A stretch of DNA of 64,000 nucleotides from Giesbergeria sp. (GTDB lineage: Bacteria > Pseudomonadota > Gammaproteobacteria > Burkholderiales > Burkholderiaceae_C). Below the pieces are notes generated by a model, which was not told the origin of the DNA, ran no database searches, and saw only the letters and a list, made by a program, of their open reading frames with translations. Positions 17,350-26,157 of the stretch are shown in pieces; the first letter of the stretch is position 1; each line of letters begins with the position of its first letter. The stretch lies in the NCBI RefSeq assembly GCF_028686475.1, contig NZ_JAQUCA010000013.1, forward strand, positions 1-64,000, given 5' to 3'. Made by a program: the position numbers and the translations under genes.

Positions 17350-18294
17350 TTAGGTGTAAACGTCGGTGAACGAAGCCACCAGCTCGCCGGTGTGGTAAAA
17401 AATACCGCTCCCGAGGCGGTCTTCGCTCCAGGTGGTGACGGGGCGGTCGGGTTGCGCCAAGTAGCCCAAACCGGCGAAGGTTTCGTTGCGGTTGCCGCTC
17501 GGGTCAAAGAAGTAGATGGTTTCGCCGCGTGTGATGCCGTGGCGTGTCGGGGCGACGTCAATCTTGACTTTCTTCTTGGCCATCACATCAGCGGCCTTGA
17601 GTACATCGTGCCAAGAATCCAAGAAGAAGGCGATGTGGTGCAAGCCATTGACCGGGCCACCGACAAACGCGATGTCGTGCGGCGTGCTGGTGCGCGCCAT
17701 CCAGGTGGCGGCCTGCATATTGCCTTCGGGGCCGACCAAAATTTGCTCGGTCAGGAAGAAGTCCAAGCACTCCTTCATGAAGCGGGTGTTTTCTTCCACC
17801 TTATTGATGCCCGCTTCGGGGTTCATCTCGCACATCAGCAAGCAGTGGTCTAGCCAGTGCGCGCCAGCGCCCCGGATGCCATCGGGCCACGGGTCAGGGT
17901 TGAGCGTGCCGACATCGGTGCCGACGTATTCTTTCATGGCATACAGGCGCATTTCGTGGCCGCTGGGCAGGTTGAACTGCAACATGCGTCCGGTAGAGGG
18001 CAAAGCGCCTTCTTCGAGCCATTGGGTTTTTACGCCCCAAGCTTCAATGCGGGTTTGCAAGGCATCCAAATCGGCATCGTCTTGCACTTTGAAGGCCACA
18101 TGGTTGATACCGGCGCGGTCGCTCGGGGTCAGGATGAGGGAGTATTTGTCCCACTCGTCCCAGCACTTGAGATACACGTTACCGGCGTTGTCCTTCATCA
18201 TGGTTTTGAGGCCCAACACTTCTTCGTAATGCTTGACGGCGGCATCAATATCCATCACGCGAATGCTGATGTGGCCAATTCTTAAAACACCCAT
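17350..18294 (-). CDS. catechol 2,3-dioxygenase (upper-block copy)
   Basis: A 314-residue extradiol dioxygenase with Fe(II) ligands in [10 protein letters not shown] (His), [12 protein letters not shown] (His) and [14 protein letters not shown] (Glu). It cleaves catechol between C2 and C3. It is the last gene of the block running from dmpK, following a second XylT-type ferredoxin, and resembles the TbuE/AphB-like group rather than classical XylE. Two catechol 2,3-dioxygenases in one pathway may differ in affinity or substrate range (methyl- or chlorocatechols), which is inference. Confidence 0.94.
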   Translation of the reverse strand: MGVLRIGHISIRVMDIDAAVKHYEEVLGLKTMMKDNAGNVYLKCWDEWDKYSLILTPSDRAGINHVAFKVQDDADLDALQTRIEAWGVKTQWLEEGALPSTGRMLQFNLPSGHEMRLYAMKEYVGTDVGTLNPDPWPDGIRGAGAHWLDHCLLMCEMNPEAGINKVEENTRFMKECLDFFLTEQILVGPEGNMQAATWMARTSTPHDIAFVGGPVNGLHHIAFFLDSWHDVLKAADVMAKKKVKIDVAPTRHGITRGETIYFFDPSGNRNETFAGLGYLAQPDRPVTTWSEDRLGSGIFYHTGELVASFTDVYT

Positions 18295-18358
18295 TGCATG
18301 TCTCCTTTGGTTAATTGCTCGTTTTTTGAAAAATCGTGGGGGAAAATGGCAGCAGCGC

Positions 18359-18712
18359 TTAGGCTACTGCCGGGGTGGGTGCGCCCAATGTGCGCCCCAA
18401 AAAGGGTTTGCGTAGCAGGGGAGTGACTTCTAAACGCACCGGCGTGGTAGGTGCGACACGGCAAGCCAAAGTGTAGCCTTGGGCCTCTTCGGCTTGGCTG
18501 ATGTGGGCGCGGCTGATTGGCCCCAGCGGGCGCACGTTGCCTTCCACAATACGCACTTTGCAGACACCACAGCCGCCATTGACACAGCCCACCGGAATAC
18601 CTTTGCGCCCTAGGCGCAACATGCCCGTGAGCAGGTTTTCGTGCGGAAAACAGTCAAAGCTGTCGCCGGTTTGCACTACCGTGATAGGCAGCGGAGAAGC
18701 AGGCAAAGTCAT
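18359..18712 (-). CDS. XylT-like [2Fe-2S] ferredoxin (upper block)
   Basis: A 117-residue plant-type ferredoxin with ligands in [12 protein letters not shown] and a fourth Cys in LACRVAP. It lies between dmpP and the second dioxygenase, the arrangement seen for dioxygenase-reactivating ferredoxins. It is a paralogue of the ferredoxin at 13500 but well diverged. The gap to dmpP is about 20 bases, so it is very likely co-transcribed with the phenol hydroxylase genes. Confidence 0.9.
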   Translation of the reverse strand: MTLPASPLPITVVQTGDSFDCFPHENLLTGMLRLGRKGIPVGCVNGGCGVCKVRIVEGNVRPLGPISRAHISQAEEAQGYTLACRVAPTTPVRLEVTPLLRKPFLGRTLGAPTPAVA

Positions 18713-18735
18713 GAACTTTGAGCGGCTAGGCTGGG

Positions 18736-19800
18736 TTAAATGCTACGGAACAGTGGGCTGCGCGTTTTTTGCGCGTCTGCTGCCGAGAGGAATTTCTCGG
18801 TGTAGATGTCGCGCTCAAACAAGCGCCCTTGCATCAGCGTGCCAAGGCAGGCTTCAATCATGGGCGGTGGGCCGCACAGGTAAGCCTTGTGCCCAGAGAA
18901 GTTGCCATTGAAATGCGCTTTGGCGGCATCATGCACATAGCCGCGTGCGCCGCTCCATTCCGAGCCTTCGGGCACTTCGGACAACACCGGCACATAAGTG
19001 AAATTGGCATATTGCGCCGCCAGCGCACGAAACTCTGCGTCGTAATACAGCTCCTCGAGCGTGCGTTGGCCATAGACCAGCGTAATCGGTTCGGTACGAC
19101 CTTGGGCCAACAGCTCCAAAATCATCGAGCGCGGGCTGGACAAGCCCGAACCACCGGCCATAAACACCATCGGCAATTTGGCCGAATGGCGCACAAAGAA
19201 GCGGCCATAGGGGCCGGTGATTTGCACGCTATCGCCTTCTTTCAGGGATTGGTGCAGCCACGTGGTACCCGCACCGCCGGGCACCAAGCGCACATTGAGT
19301 TCAATCTCATCGCTTTGGCCATCGGCACCGGGGGCGTTGGCAATCGAGAACGCGCGTCCGCCTTCCACGCCCGGAATTTGTACCTGCACATACTGGCCGG
19401 CCTGAAAGCGAATGGGCTGGTTCAGGCGCAAATGCAGCGCCTTGATGGTGGGCGTGAGCTGCTCAATGCGCGCCACCGTGGCGGCAAAGTCGCGCACCGG
19501 AATGATTTGGGCATCCGGCTCGTCTTCGATGTCGGCCTCGATGGTGGCATCGGATTGCAGCGTGGCGCAACAGGCCAGCGTTTTGCCGTCGTCGCGCTCC
19601 ATTTCCATCAGTGCAAACGGATTGGCGGCTCCGTGGTCCACCTCGCCATCGGTGACCTGCACCTTGCAAGTGCCACACAGACCGTGCCCGCAAGCGTGCG
19701 GAATGTAGATGCCTTGGCGCAGGGCGGCATCGAGCAAGGTTTGGCCGTCTTCCACCTCGATGGTGGTGCCTAGGGGTTCGATGGTGAGTTGGTAGCTCAT
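18736..19800 (-). CDS. dmpP: phenol hydroxylase reductase component
   Basis: A 354-residue iron-sulfur flavoprotein. The N-terminal [2Fe-2S] ferredoxin domain has HACGHGLCGTCKV and a later Cys. The FAD-binding domain has GRAFSIAN, and the NAD-binding domain has GGSGLSSPRSM and CGPPPMIEACL. It passes electrons from NADH through FAD and the cluster to the diiron centre of the DmpN oxygenase. Length equals the family norm. A GC-rich hairpin lies in the gap to dmpO. Confidence 0.96.
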   Translation of the reverse strand: MSYQLTIEPLGTTIEVEDGQTLLDAALRQGIYIPHACGHGLCGTCKVQVTDGEVDHGAANPFALMEMERDDGKTLACCATLQSDATIEADIEDEPDAQIIPVRDFAATVARIEQLTPTIKALHLRLNQPIRFQAGQYVQVQIPGVEGGRAFSIANAPGADGQSDEIELNVRLVPGGAGTTWLHQSLKEGDSVQITGPYGRFFVRHSAKLPMVFMAGGSGLSSPRSMILELLAQGRTEPITLVYGQRTLEELYYDAEFRALAAQYANFTYVPVLSEVPEGSEWSGARGYVHDAAKAHFNGNFSGHKAYLCGPPPMIEACLGTLMQGRLFERDIYTEKFLSAADAQKTRSPLFRSI

Positions 19801-19815
19801 AAAAATCTCTCTGTC

Positions 19816-19839
19816 GCCGCGCGCGTTGTAACGCGCGGC
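19816..19839. other. GC-rich hairpin between dmpO and dmpP
   Basis: An inverted repeat of at least eight pairs (CGCGCGTT/AACGCGCG type) with a two-base centre lies in the 59-base gap between dmpO and dmpP, just upstream of the dmpP start. It may modulate message stability or reductase translation relative to the oxygenase subunits. No T-run is present. Confidence 0.4.
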
Positions 19840-19859
19840 GGCGGCTCAGGGGTCAAGGG

Positions 19860-20216
19860 TTAGATGCTGTTGCCGTTCAGGCCCTTGAGGCCCGGCGTGC
19901 GAAAACGAATCACATCCTTGTGTTGCAGACCGTTGTCTTGCAGCGATTTGGCCGGGTCAGGGCTCCAAGGCTGGCCCGATTTGAGCCACTCCACTGTATC
20001 CCAATCAATCTTGGCAAAGTCTGGGTGAAAACCATAGACTCCGGGCAGCACCGCCGTGGCCAGCGCGCCAAACGGGGTCTCGGGCGGCAGCGGCAGGGCT
20101 ACCGGAGCGCAAATCATCAGGTGGTCTTCCCAGCCAATGAACAGCAACGGTGCTGGAAAGTTTTCGCGCCGGTCACGGGCGGGAAAGTCGTAGGGCTTGA
20201 GGGCGACAACGCTCAT
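19860..20216 (-). CDS. dmpO: phenol hydroxylase component DmpO
   Basis: A 118-residue small oxygenase subunit. The N-terminus is VVALKPYDFPARDRREN, and a central FGALATAVLPGVYGFHPDF resembles the gamma subunits of bacterial multicomponent monooxygenases. It forms part of the (LNO)2 hydroxylase with DmpL and DmpN. The start codon overlaps the dmpN stop, so translation is coupled. Length and gene order are standard. Confidence 0.93.
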   Translation of the reverse strand: MSVVALKPYDFPARDRRENFPAPLLFIGWEDHLMICAPVALPLPPETPFGALATAVLPGVYGFHPDFAKIDWDTVEWLKSGQPWSPDPAKSLQDNGLQHKDVIRFRTPGLKGLNGNSI

Positions 20217-21787
20217 TATTTGGCTCCTTCGTTGGCTGTGCCGGGCAGCTCTTCGCCGCGCCAGGCGGCAAAATTTTTCTGGTCTTCCGACCCTTCAAAG
20301 TCGAAGTTGTCACGGCCCACATTCAGGTGGTAGTAGGCCATCACAGCGGCCAGCGGGTCAAAGCCTTCTACCGTCGGGTCGGTGCCTTCAGGGAAGCAGT
20401 TGCCTTGGTAGATTTGATGCACCGGCAGCCAAGCTTGCGCGTATTTTTCCGGCTCGTGGTCAAAAATCTCTTTGCAACCGTCGCTGCAAAAGTGGTATTT
20501 GTCGCCTTGGTAGTCGGTCTCGCGGTAGCAAATTTTGGTCGGGTCGCCGGGTTCGGTAAAGAACATCGGAATCTGGCAAGTGGTACACAACATGGGCAGC
20601 GTGGTGTTGTAAAAACGCTTGCCGTCTTGCTGCTGCGCGTGGAAATGCTCCAGACGTGGGCGGTAGTACTTATCGAAGGTCTCGGGGTACTTTTCGCTCA
20701 GCCAGTTGAGTTCGTCCTCTTTGGGCACCCAAGTGTGGAAGGGCGCGGCAGCGGCGTAGTTGTAGAAGGTGTTCCAAGCTTGGTGGCTGATGTGGTCTTT
20801 GCCTTCGCAAGCCATCTTCCAGCCTTTAGGCTCGCGGATGCCATAACGGGCCAAGTCGCGGAACAGCGCGCCGCCGTTTTCTTCGGCGTACATCTCCCAG
20901 GCTTCTTTCCAGCTCATCACGCGCTTGGGCAGCATGTAATCTTGCATCATGGCCACGATACTGAGCAGGCGGTAACCGCGCCAGAACCATTTATCAATCC
21001 AGCGTTGCACAATCGGCACGTTGTCGGGGTCTTGCTCCAGCATGAACTTGATGCACTCGATGCCCAAGGTCATGTGGCGCGATTCGTCCGACTGGGCCGA
21101 AAAGCCAAAGGTCACGGTGGACATATCGCCGTTGTGCGCCGCGCCGCTCATGAAGGGCACAAACAGCAGGTTGGTCAGCACATACTCGAATGAGAAGCTC
21201 ACGGCGGTGAGGAACTCGAACGGGCCAGCCGTGGCAGCATCTTCAAAGAACGACTTGGGCACCGACAGGTACCACACGCGGTCGAACATGTGCGGGGCTT
21301 CGTTCAGGCCGTTGAAATACTTGTTGTAGTGCGACAGGGCATGGGTTTCGGTCTGGCAGTGGCGCAATTCGTCAATCGACTGCATTTGCGCGGCCACGCG
21401 GGCACCGGCGCCGGTGAAGTGGCGGCCCACGTGGGCAAAACCCCGGTGCGCTTGGTATTCCAGCGGCGTTACGGCCTGCAAGAAGATTTTCAGCGCATTG
21501 ACATAGCGCGCATCGGTAATGCCCAGCTGGCCGTTGTTTTGGGCAAAAGCCTCAATCACGGCGTAGAGCTTTTTCTCTTTTTCGCCCTGGTATTTCCAGT
21601 AGGCATCCATCGTCAGGCGGAAGGGGTCTTCCCACTTGTCCCAATCGTGGATTTTGATGCCTTCGTATTTGTCGTAAGGGAACACCTTGTCCATCGGTTG
21701 GTAGGTGGTGTCCCAGGCCAAATCGCGCGTCATGGCGATGTAGCGTTCTTTCAGGCCAAGTTTCTTTTTGGTAACGGGTGCGTCCAT
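20216..21787 (-). CDS. dmpN: phenol hydroxylase large (diiron) oxygenase subunit
   Basis: A 523-residue catalytic subunit. The two carboxylate-bridged iron ligand motifs are visible as IDELRH and SDESRH. The C-terminal part has a YHS-like, cysteine-containing segment (CTTCQIPMFF, then FCSDGCKEIF). It uses O2 and electrons from DmpP to hydroxylate phenol to catechol at the cytosolic diiron site. It overlaps dmpO and follows dmpM by about 50 bases. Strongly conserved throughout. Confidence 0.97.
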   Translation of the reverse strand: MDAPVTKKKLGLKERYIAMTRDLAWDTTYQPMDKVFPYDKYEGIKIHDWDKWEDPFRLTMDAYWKYQGEKEKKLYAVIEAFAQNNGQLGITDARYVNALKIFLQAVTPLEYQAHRGFAHVGRHFTGAGARVAAQMQSIDELRHCQTETHALSHYNKYFNGLNEAPHMFDRVWYLSVPKSFFEDAATAGPFEFLTAVSFSFEYVLTNLLFVPFMSGAAHNGDMSTVTFGFSAQSDESRHMTLGIECIKFMLEQDPDNVPIVQRWIDKWFWRGYRLLSIVAMMQDYMLPKRVMSWKEAWEMYAEENGGALFRDLARYGIREPKGWKMACEGKDHISHQAWNTFYNYAAAAPFHTWVPKEDELNWLSEKYPETFDKYYRPRLEHFHAQQQDGKRFYNTTLPMLCTTCQIPMFFTEPGDPTKICYRETDYQGDKYHFCSDGCKEIFDHEPEKYAQAWLPVHQIYQGNCFPEGTDPTVEGFDPLAAVMAYYHLNVGRDNFDFEGSEDQKNFAAWRGEELPGTANEGAK

Positions 21788-21834
21788 GGTGTGAACTCCT
21801 TGGGTTGCGGCAATCAGGGGGTAGGGTGGCGGCT

Positions 21835-22116
21835 TTAGCGCAGCCAGCTCAGGCTCAACTCGTCGTCGTCTTCGTTGATGTGGCCAGAGATGGTCACCAA
21901 GTTGACGTGGATTTGTTGCAGGTCAAAGCGTTGGCCGGTTTGCTCTTCAATGGTTTCGCGGCGCACCACCAAGCGGCCGGGGGCCGAAATTTTGACCAGC
22001 CCGGGCGAATGCACCGCGCTGGCTTCGGGGTTGTCGGCCAAAATGGCATCGACAATCGGGCGCGACTCTTCGTTGTCTTGCAGCGCAATGAAAACTTTGG
22101 AAACGATTTCGGTCAT
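21835..22116 (-). CDS. dmpM: phenol hydroxylase regulatory (effector) protein
   Basis: A 93-residue cofactor-free effector of the MmoB/DmpM family (start MTEIVSKVFIALQ, containing ILADNPEASAVHSPGLVKI). It binds the hydroxylase and tunes electron transfer and substrate access. It lies 15 bases after dmpL in the canonical K-L-M-N-O-P order. Size matches DmpM (about 90). Confidence 0.95.
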   Translation of the reverse strand: MTEIVSKVFIALQDNEESRPIVDAILADNPEASAVHSPGLVKISAPGRLVVRRETIEEQTGQRFDLQQIHVNLVTISGHINEDDDELSLSWLR

Positions 22117-22131
22117 GAAGCACTCTCTCGG

Positions 22132-23124
22132 TCAGACGGCCAAACCGGCCTTGCGGGCGCGGGCATTGAGGGTTTCGCGCACCGCTTGCAGGGCCTCGGC
22201 ACCAGCGGCACCCAAAGCGATTTCGGCCACCGGGGCCAAGGCGGCTTGGGCCAAATCGGCGTAGCGCTGGAGCCAGCCGCTGATCAGGGTTTGGTTGTCG
22301 GCGCTTTCTGCCGCAGCGACCTTGACCACGGCATCAATCCAACGGTTGGATTCGGTGTGCCACTCGGGCATAAAGGCAGTGAGCATGGCCACGGCAGTGC
22401 CGCCTTGCACGGCCAGTTGGTCATCGACGAAGTGGTTGTAAATCAGCGGGAACAGCAGGCCATCCAAGGCCAAGTTTTGCGCCACAAACAGCTCAAATGG
22501 GTCGTTAATCACCAGGCTGTCTTCGACCAAGCGGCGCAGTACCTGCCAGCGCGGGTCTTGCAGCCAAGCGTTTTTGCCCGCCTCCAGCGCGCCAGGCTCG
22601 CCCAAGGCCAGACCCAGACGGGTCAGGTATTGGGCCACGCCCAATTGGTCCATCGCGTGCATCATGGCCGGGGCGGTGAAGGCCGTGCCATAGCCACGCG
22701 AGCAAATGTTGCAGTTGTTCATGTTGGCACCCCAGGCCACATGGCGCAGGGGCATCAGCACTTCTACCGCTTTGGCGCGCAGGGCATCGCTGGTTTTGGC
22801 AATCAGGCCGCGCGATTCGACAAACTGGTAGTTGGACTCCATCGCCTCTTGCTGGCGCGCACGCGCCATCGTCCAGTTGGCGTAGTAGTACTGGCGCGGG
22901 TCGCGCAGGGCATCCCAGTCGGCCAGCTTGACGGCGGTGCGGCCCGTGTCAAACAACTCAAACTCAGGCTCCCAAGTGGGGCGGTAGTGGAAGTTGGTGG
23001 TGGGCTGGATGCCCAAGGTGGCCTCGTGGTAGCGCGATGCGGCTTTGTCGCCGGTGTACTTGGCCACACGGGCAAAGGTGTTGCGCTGGGGTTTAATCTC
23101 GCGCGCTTGCAGGTCGATGTTCAT
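22132..23124 (-). CDS. dmpL: phenol hydroxylase beta oxygenase subunit
   Basis: A 330-residue ferritin-like beta subunit without the diiron ligands, with RPTWEPEFELFDTG and YYYANWTMARAR. It scaffolds the hydroxylase with DmpN and DmpO. The ATG at 23124 (MNIDLQAREIK) is preferred over the longer frame at 23148, which would overlap the end of dmpK. Length fits the family (about 330). Confidence 0.95.
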   Translation of the reverse strand: MNIDLQAREIKPQRNTFARVAKYTGDKAASRYHEATLGIQPTTNFHYRPTWEPEFELFDTGRTAVKLADWDALRDPRQYYYANWTMARARQQEAMESNYQFVESRGLIAKTSDALRAKAVEVLMPLRHVAWGANMNNCNICSRGYGTAFTAPAMMHAMDQLGVAQYLTRLGLALGEPGALEAGKNAWLQDPRWQVLRRLVEDSLVINDPFELFVAQNLALDGLLFPLIYNHFVDDQLAVQGGTAVAMLTAFMPEWHTESNRWIDAVVKVAAAESADNQTLISGWLQRYADLAQAALAPVAEIALGAAGAEALQAVRETLNARARKAGLAV

Positions 23125-23144
23125 CTTGTGGTGTCTCCTCAAAC

Positions 23145-23381
23145 TCAAACAGGGGTGGAAACCGGGGTGGCTGTGCCATCGTCCAGGCGCTGAACCCGGT
23201 TAATCTGGCAAAAAGCCTCAAAGGCCAACTGGGGCAGCATCAGTTCGACGGCCAGCTCGGGCCAGCCGATAGAAAACTCAAACTCCACCAAACCGTTGGG
23301 GCGTGTTTGCAGCACACGCACAAACCGGCGCGAGACATCGCAGGCGATGTCATCGGAGGTGGCTGGCGCGAGGGTGGTCAT
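23145..23381 (-). CDS. dmpK: phenol hydroxylase assembly subunit
   Basis: A 78-residue protein of the DmpK/PhK family (KFVRV-like SRRFVRVLQTRPNGLVEFEF). DmpK homologues help assemble active, iron-loaded hydroxylase but are not needed for catalysis. It is the first gene of the operon, 30 bases downstream of the transcription start expected from the -24/-12 element at 23423-23438. Size matches the family (about 75-90). Confidence 0.93.
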   Translation of the reverse strand: MTTLAPATSDDIACDVSRRFVRVLQTRPNGLVEFEFSIGWPELAVELMLPQLAFEAFCQINRVQRLDDGTATPVSTPV

Positions 23382-23422
23382 GTATCAACTCCTTGGGGTT
23401 TTGGGCTGGCTGCCTTGGATAT

Positions 23423-23438
23423 TGCAGAAGCCATGCCA
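23423..23438 (-). promoter_or_regulatory. sigma-54 (-24/-12) promoter of the dmpK operon
   Basis: Read on the minus strand the element is TGGCATGGCTTCTGCA, very close to the consensus TGGCACG-N4-TTGCA, with the invariant GG and GC ten bases apart. Transcription would start near 23411, about 30 bases before dmpK. A divergent DmpR-type activator gene with a sigma-54-contact motif makes the assignment coherent. Confidence 0.8.
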
Positions 23439-23539
23439 TGCGCGGCCCAAATGGGCAAAATGTCGATAAAACAAGGGTTTGTCCTTACAAAATCTGCCGT
23501 TTTCTGGGCCAGCGGGGCATTGGGGGGATTAGCGTTTCA

Positions 23540-23620
23540 TCTGGCAAAAAATGTTGCGTTGCAATATGATGATTTGATAAAAATAAGCTTATTCCTGATA
23601 CGCATTTGGTGAAATGCTGT
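23540..23620. promoter_or_regulatory. candidate upstream activator region for the DmpR-like protein
   Basis: An AT-rich stretch 100-190 bases upstream of the -12 element, containing a 12-base perfect palindrome AATAAGCTTATT (23582-23593) and TTGCGTTGCAATATGATGAT-like half sites. DmpR/XylR bind tandem inverted repeats at about this distance. The exact operator bases cannot be fixed by eye. Confidence 0.4.
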
Positions 23621-23674
23621 TTTTTCAGGGTTTACCCGGTTCTGCTTTATTGCCAATTTATCGATAGTTTGCCC

Positions 23675-25372
23675 ATGCCTGTCGCCCAGAACCTCGCTCT
23701 TCCCTCGGATGCCGACCTGCGTCGGTTGGTGCATTTTTCGGCGGGTGATGGCCGCATTTGGCTCTCGGGCCAGCGCATGGTGCTGGTACATGCCGCCGCA
23801 CTGCACGCACTGCGGCGCGAACTCATCAACACCTTGGGGCCAGCGCAAACCCGGCGCTTGCTGCTGCGTGCCGGGTATGCCTCGGGCGAGCGCGATGCCC
23901 TGCTGGCGTGCCAAGTACGCCCCGGTGCCAGCGTGTTTGAGATGTTTGCCGTGGGCTTGCAATTGCACATGCTGGAGGGCGCGGTGCAAGTCACCCCTGA
24001 AATTTTTGAAGTCGATGAAGCGGGTGGGCATTTTTCAGGTCAATTTCGCTGGAACCACAGCTGGGAAGTCGAAGCACAGTTGCGCGACTTTGGCCCACAA
24101 GAAGAACCCACTTGCTGGATGTTGCTGGGCTATGCCTCGGGCTACACCAGTGCGTTTTTTAAGCGCTCGGTGCTGTTCAAAGAAGTGCAATGCGCCGCTT
24201 GTGGCCACGACCATTGCCGCATTGAAGGGCGCTTTGCCGAAGAATGGCCCGATGCCGAAACCATCGCGCGCGACTACAACCCCGACTCGGTGCTGGTACA
24301 ACTGGATGAATTGCAATCGCAGGTGCAAAGCCTACGCACGCAGCTAGAACAGCCCGCCGATGACCTAGGGCGCATCATTGGGCGCTCGCGCGCTTTTGAG
24401 CAAACCGTCACCCTGCTACGCAAAGCCGCCGCCACCGATGTCACGGTGCTGCTGACGGGCGAGACCGGTGTCGGCAAAGAACGCTTTGCGCGCGCGCTGC
24501 ACGCGATGGGAGCGCGGGCGGATAAACCGTTTGTGGCCGTCAACTGCGCGGCCTTGCCCGCCGAATTGATTGAAAGCGAACTTTTTGGCGCAGAAAAAGG
24601 CGCTTACACCGGCGCTTCCGCCTTACGCATTGGCCGTTTTGAACGCGCCCACGGCGGCACGCTGCTGCTGGACGAACTGGGCGAAATGCCGCTGCCGGTG
24701 CAGGCCAAGCTGCTGCGCGTGCTGCAAACGGGCGAAATTGAACGCCTAGGCGGGCACGAAGCGCGGCGCGTCGATGTGCGCGTGGTAGCCGCCACCAATG
24801 TCGATTTAGAAAAAGCGGTAGAAGAAGGACGCTTTCGGCGCGATTTGCTCTATCGGCTGAATGTTTATCCGATTCGCATCCCCTCGCTGCGCGAACGCGG
24901 CGATGATATTGAACTCATCGCCCTGTACCTGCTGCAAAAATATGCCGTGCGCCACGGCAAGCGCTTGGCTGGCTTTACCGACCGAGCGCTGCTGGCGATG
25001 CGCGCGCACCGTTGGCCGGGTAATGTGCGCGAACTAGAAAACCTCATCGAGCGCGGCGTGATTCTTACCCCCTCGGACGAAAGTGTGGATGCCGATATGC
25101 TGTTTCCACACATCACCGTGCAAGCTGGGGCCACCATCAATGCCCGTGGCGCATTGGAGCGCACCGTGGCGGCACCCGCTGCCCAATCGGCGCAACTTTA
25201 CGACACCCTGCTGCACAGCGGCCTATCGTTAGAGGCGCTAGAAGACACCCTGATACGCGAGGCCGTGGCCCGTGCCGGGGGCAACCTGTCGGCCGCTGCG
25301 CGCACCTTGGGCCTGACGCGGCCCCAATTGAGCTACCGGCTGTCGCGCCTGAACGAGCGCGCGCCGTCCTGA
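23675..25372 (+). CDS. dmpR: XylR/DmpR-type sigma-54-dependent phenol-responsive activator
   Basis: A 565-residue activator, AphR-like. Residues 1-210 are a XylR_N aromatic-sensing domain with a V4R segment (CAACGHDHCRIEG). A linker leads to an AAA+ domain with Walker A GETGVGKE, the sigma-54-contact loop GAYTGA and an Asp-rich Walker B (LLLDELGEM). The C-terminus is a Fis-type helix-turn-helix (GNLSAAARTLGLTRPQLSYRL). It would bind phenols, form a hexamer and open the -24/-12 promoter facing dmpK. The start at 23675 (MPVAQNLALP) matches homologues. The regulator at 25391 follows after 18 bases. Confidence 0.94.
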   Translation: MPVAQNLALPSDADLRRLVHFSAGDGRIWLSGQRMVLVHAAALHALRRELINTLGPAQTRRLLLRAGYASGERDALLACQVRPGASVFEMFAVGLQLHMLEGAVQVTPEIFEVDEAGGHFSGQFRWNHSWEVEAQLRDFGPQEEPTCWMLLGYASGYTSAFFKRSVLFKEVQCAACGHDHCRIEGRFAEEWPDAETIARDYNPDSVLVQLDELQSQVQSLRTQLEQPADDLGRIIGRSRAFEQTVTLLRKAAATDVTVLLTGETGVGKERFARALHAMGARADKPFVAVNCAALPAELIESELFGAEKGAYTGASALRIGRFERAHGGTLLLDELGEMPLPVQAKLLRVLQTGEIERLGGHEARRVDVRVVAATNVDLEKAVEEGRFRRDLLYRLNVYPIRIPSLRERGDDIELIALYLLQKYAVRHGKRLAGFTDRALLAMRAHRWPGNVRELENLIERGVILTPSDESVDADMLFPHITVQAGATINARGALERTVAAPAAQSAQLYDTLLHSGLSLEALEDTLIREAVARAGGNLSAAARTLGLTRPQLSYRLSRLNERAPS

Positions 25373-25390
25373 GCAGTTAGGAAGGTGCTG

Positions 25391-26143
25391 ATGGCTAAAC
25401 GTGCTTTTTTCCTGCCCAATGCGGCCCATGAACTGCCCGACGATGGCAGTGACCCCTCACGCACCCTGACCGAGCAAACCTACAACCGACTGCGCCAAGC
25501 CATCATCGAGGGCCAACTGCCCCCCGGCAGCAAACTGCGTATCGAACACCTGCGCCAACAGTATGGCGTGGGCGCTGGTACGCTGCGCGAAGCCGTCACC
25601 CGCTTGGTCAGTGATGCCTTGGTCACTGCCGAAGGCCAGCGCGGTTTTCGCGTCGCACCAATTGCAATGGAAGACCTCGAAGAACTGACGCGCCTGCGCG
25701 TGCTCATTGAAACCGAGGCATTGCGCCAATCTATACGCTATGGCGGCGAGGCGTGGCGACAAGCCCTGCACGCCAGTTATGCCGCCCTGAATGCCGTGGA
25801 TTACCCCATTCGCGCCGAACAACGCCCGCACTGGGAGGCACTGAACGTGCGTTTTCATGAGGCGCTGCTCAATGGCCACCCCTCGGCGTGGACACAAAAA
25901 ATCTTGCGCCTACTCTCGCGCCACAGCGAGCGCTACCGGCGCTATGCGATGGGCCTACCGGGCTTGCTGCGCGATGTGCAGGCCGAACACCGCGAAATTT
26001 ATGCACTCGCCCTGGCCGGGCAGGAGGCCAGAGCCGCGCTGGCGCTGGAGGCGCACATTTGCACTACGCCACACCTGCTGCTGCAAGCAGTGCGCGATGG
26101 CCGTTTGGTGCTGCACAGCAGTAGTGATAGCCTCTCTATTTGA
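25391..26143 (+). CDS. second GntR-family (FadR/FCD) regulator, AphS paralogue
   Basis: A 250-residue winged-helix/FCD regulator (NRLRQAIIEGQLPPGSK, GAGTLREAVTRLVSDALV, LLSRHSERYRRY). It is strikingly similar to the regulator at 14130 over its whole length, so they arose by duplication. The ATG at 25391 has an AGGA eight bases upstream; a GTG at 25385 is also in frame. It lies 18 bases after the sigma-54 activator gene, suggesting co-transcription and joint control of the phenol genes. Its last codons abut a decayed toxin-antitoxin-like segment. Confidence 0.87.
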   Translation: MAKRAFFLPNAAHELPDDGSDPSRTLTEQTYNRLRQAIIEGQLPPGSKLRIEHLRQQYGVGAGTLREAVTRLVSDALVTAEGQRGFRVAPIAMEDLEELTRLRVLIETEALRQSIRYGGEAWRQALHASYAALNAVDYPIRAEQRPHWEALNVRFHEALLNGHPSAWTQKILRLLSRHSERYRRYAMGLPGLLRDVQAEHREIYALALAGQEARAALALEAHICTTPHLLLQAVRDGRLVLHSSSDSLSI

Positions 26144-26157
26144 TGACGAAGAACCCT

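Noticed and set aside
21778-23193. A 471-codon plus-strand frame opposite dmpL and dmpM
   Set aside because: Shadow of conserved phenol hydroxylase genes; no ribosome site or recognisable domain.
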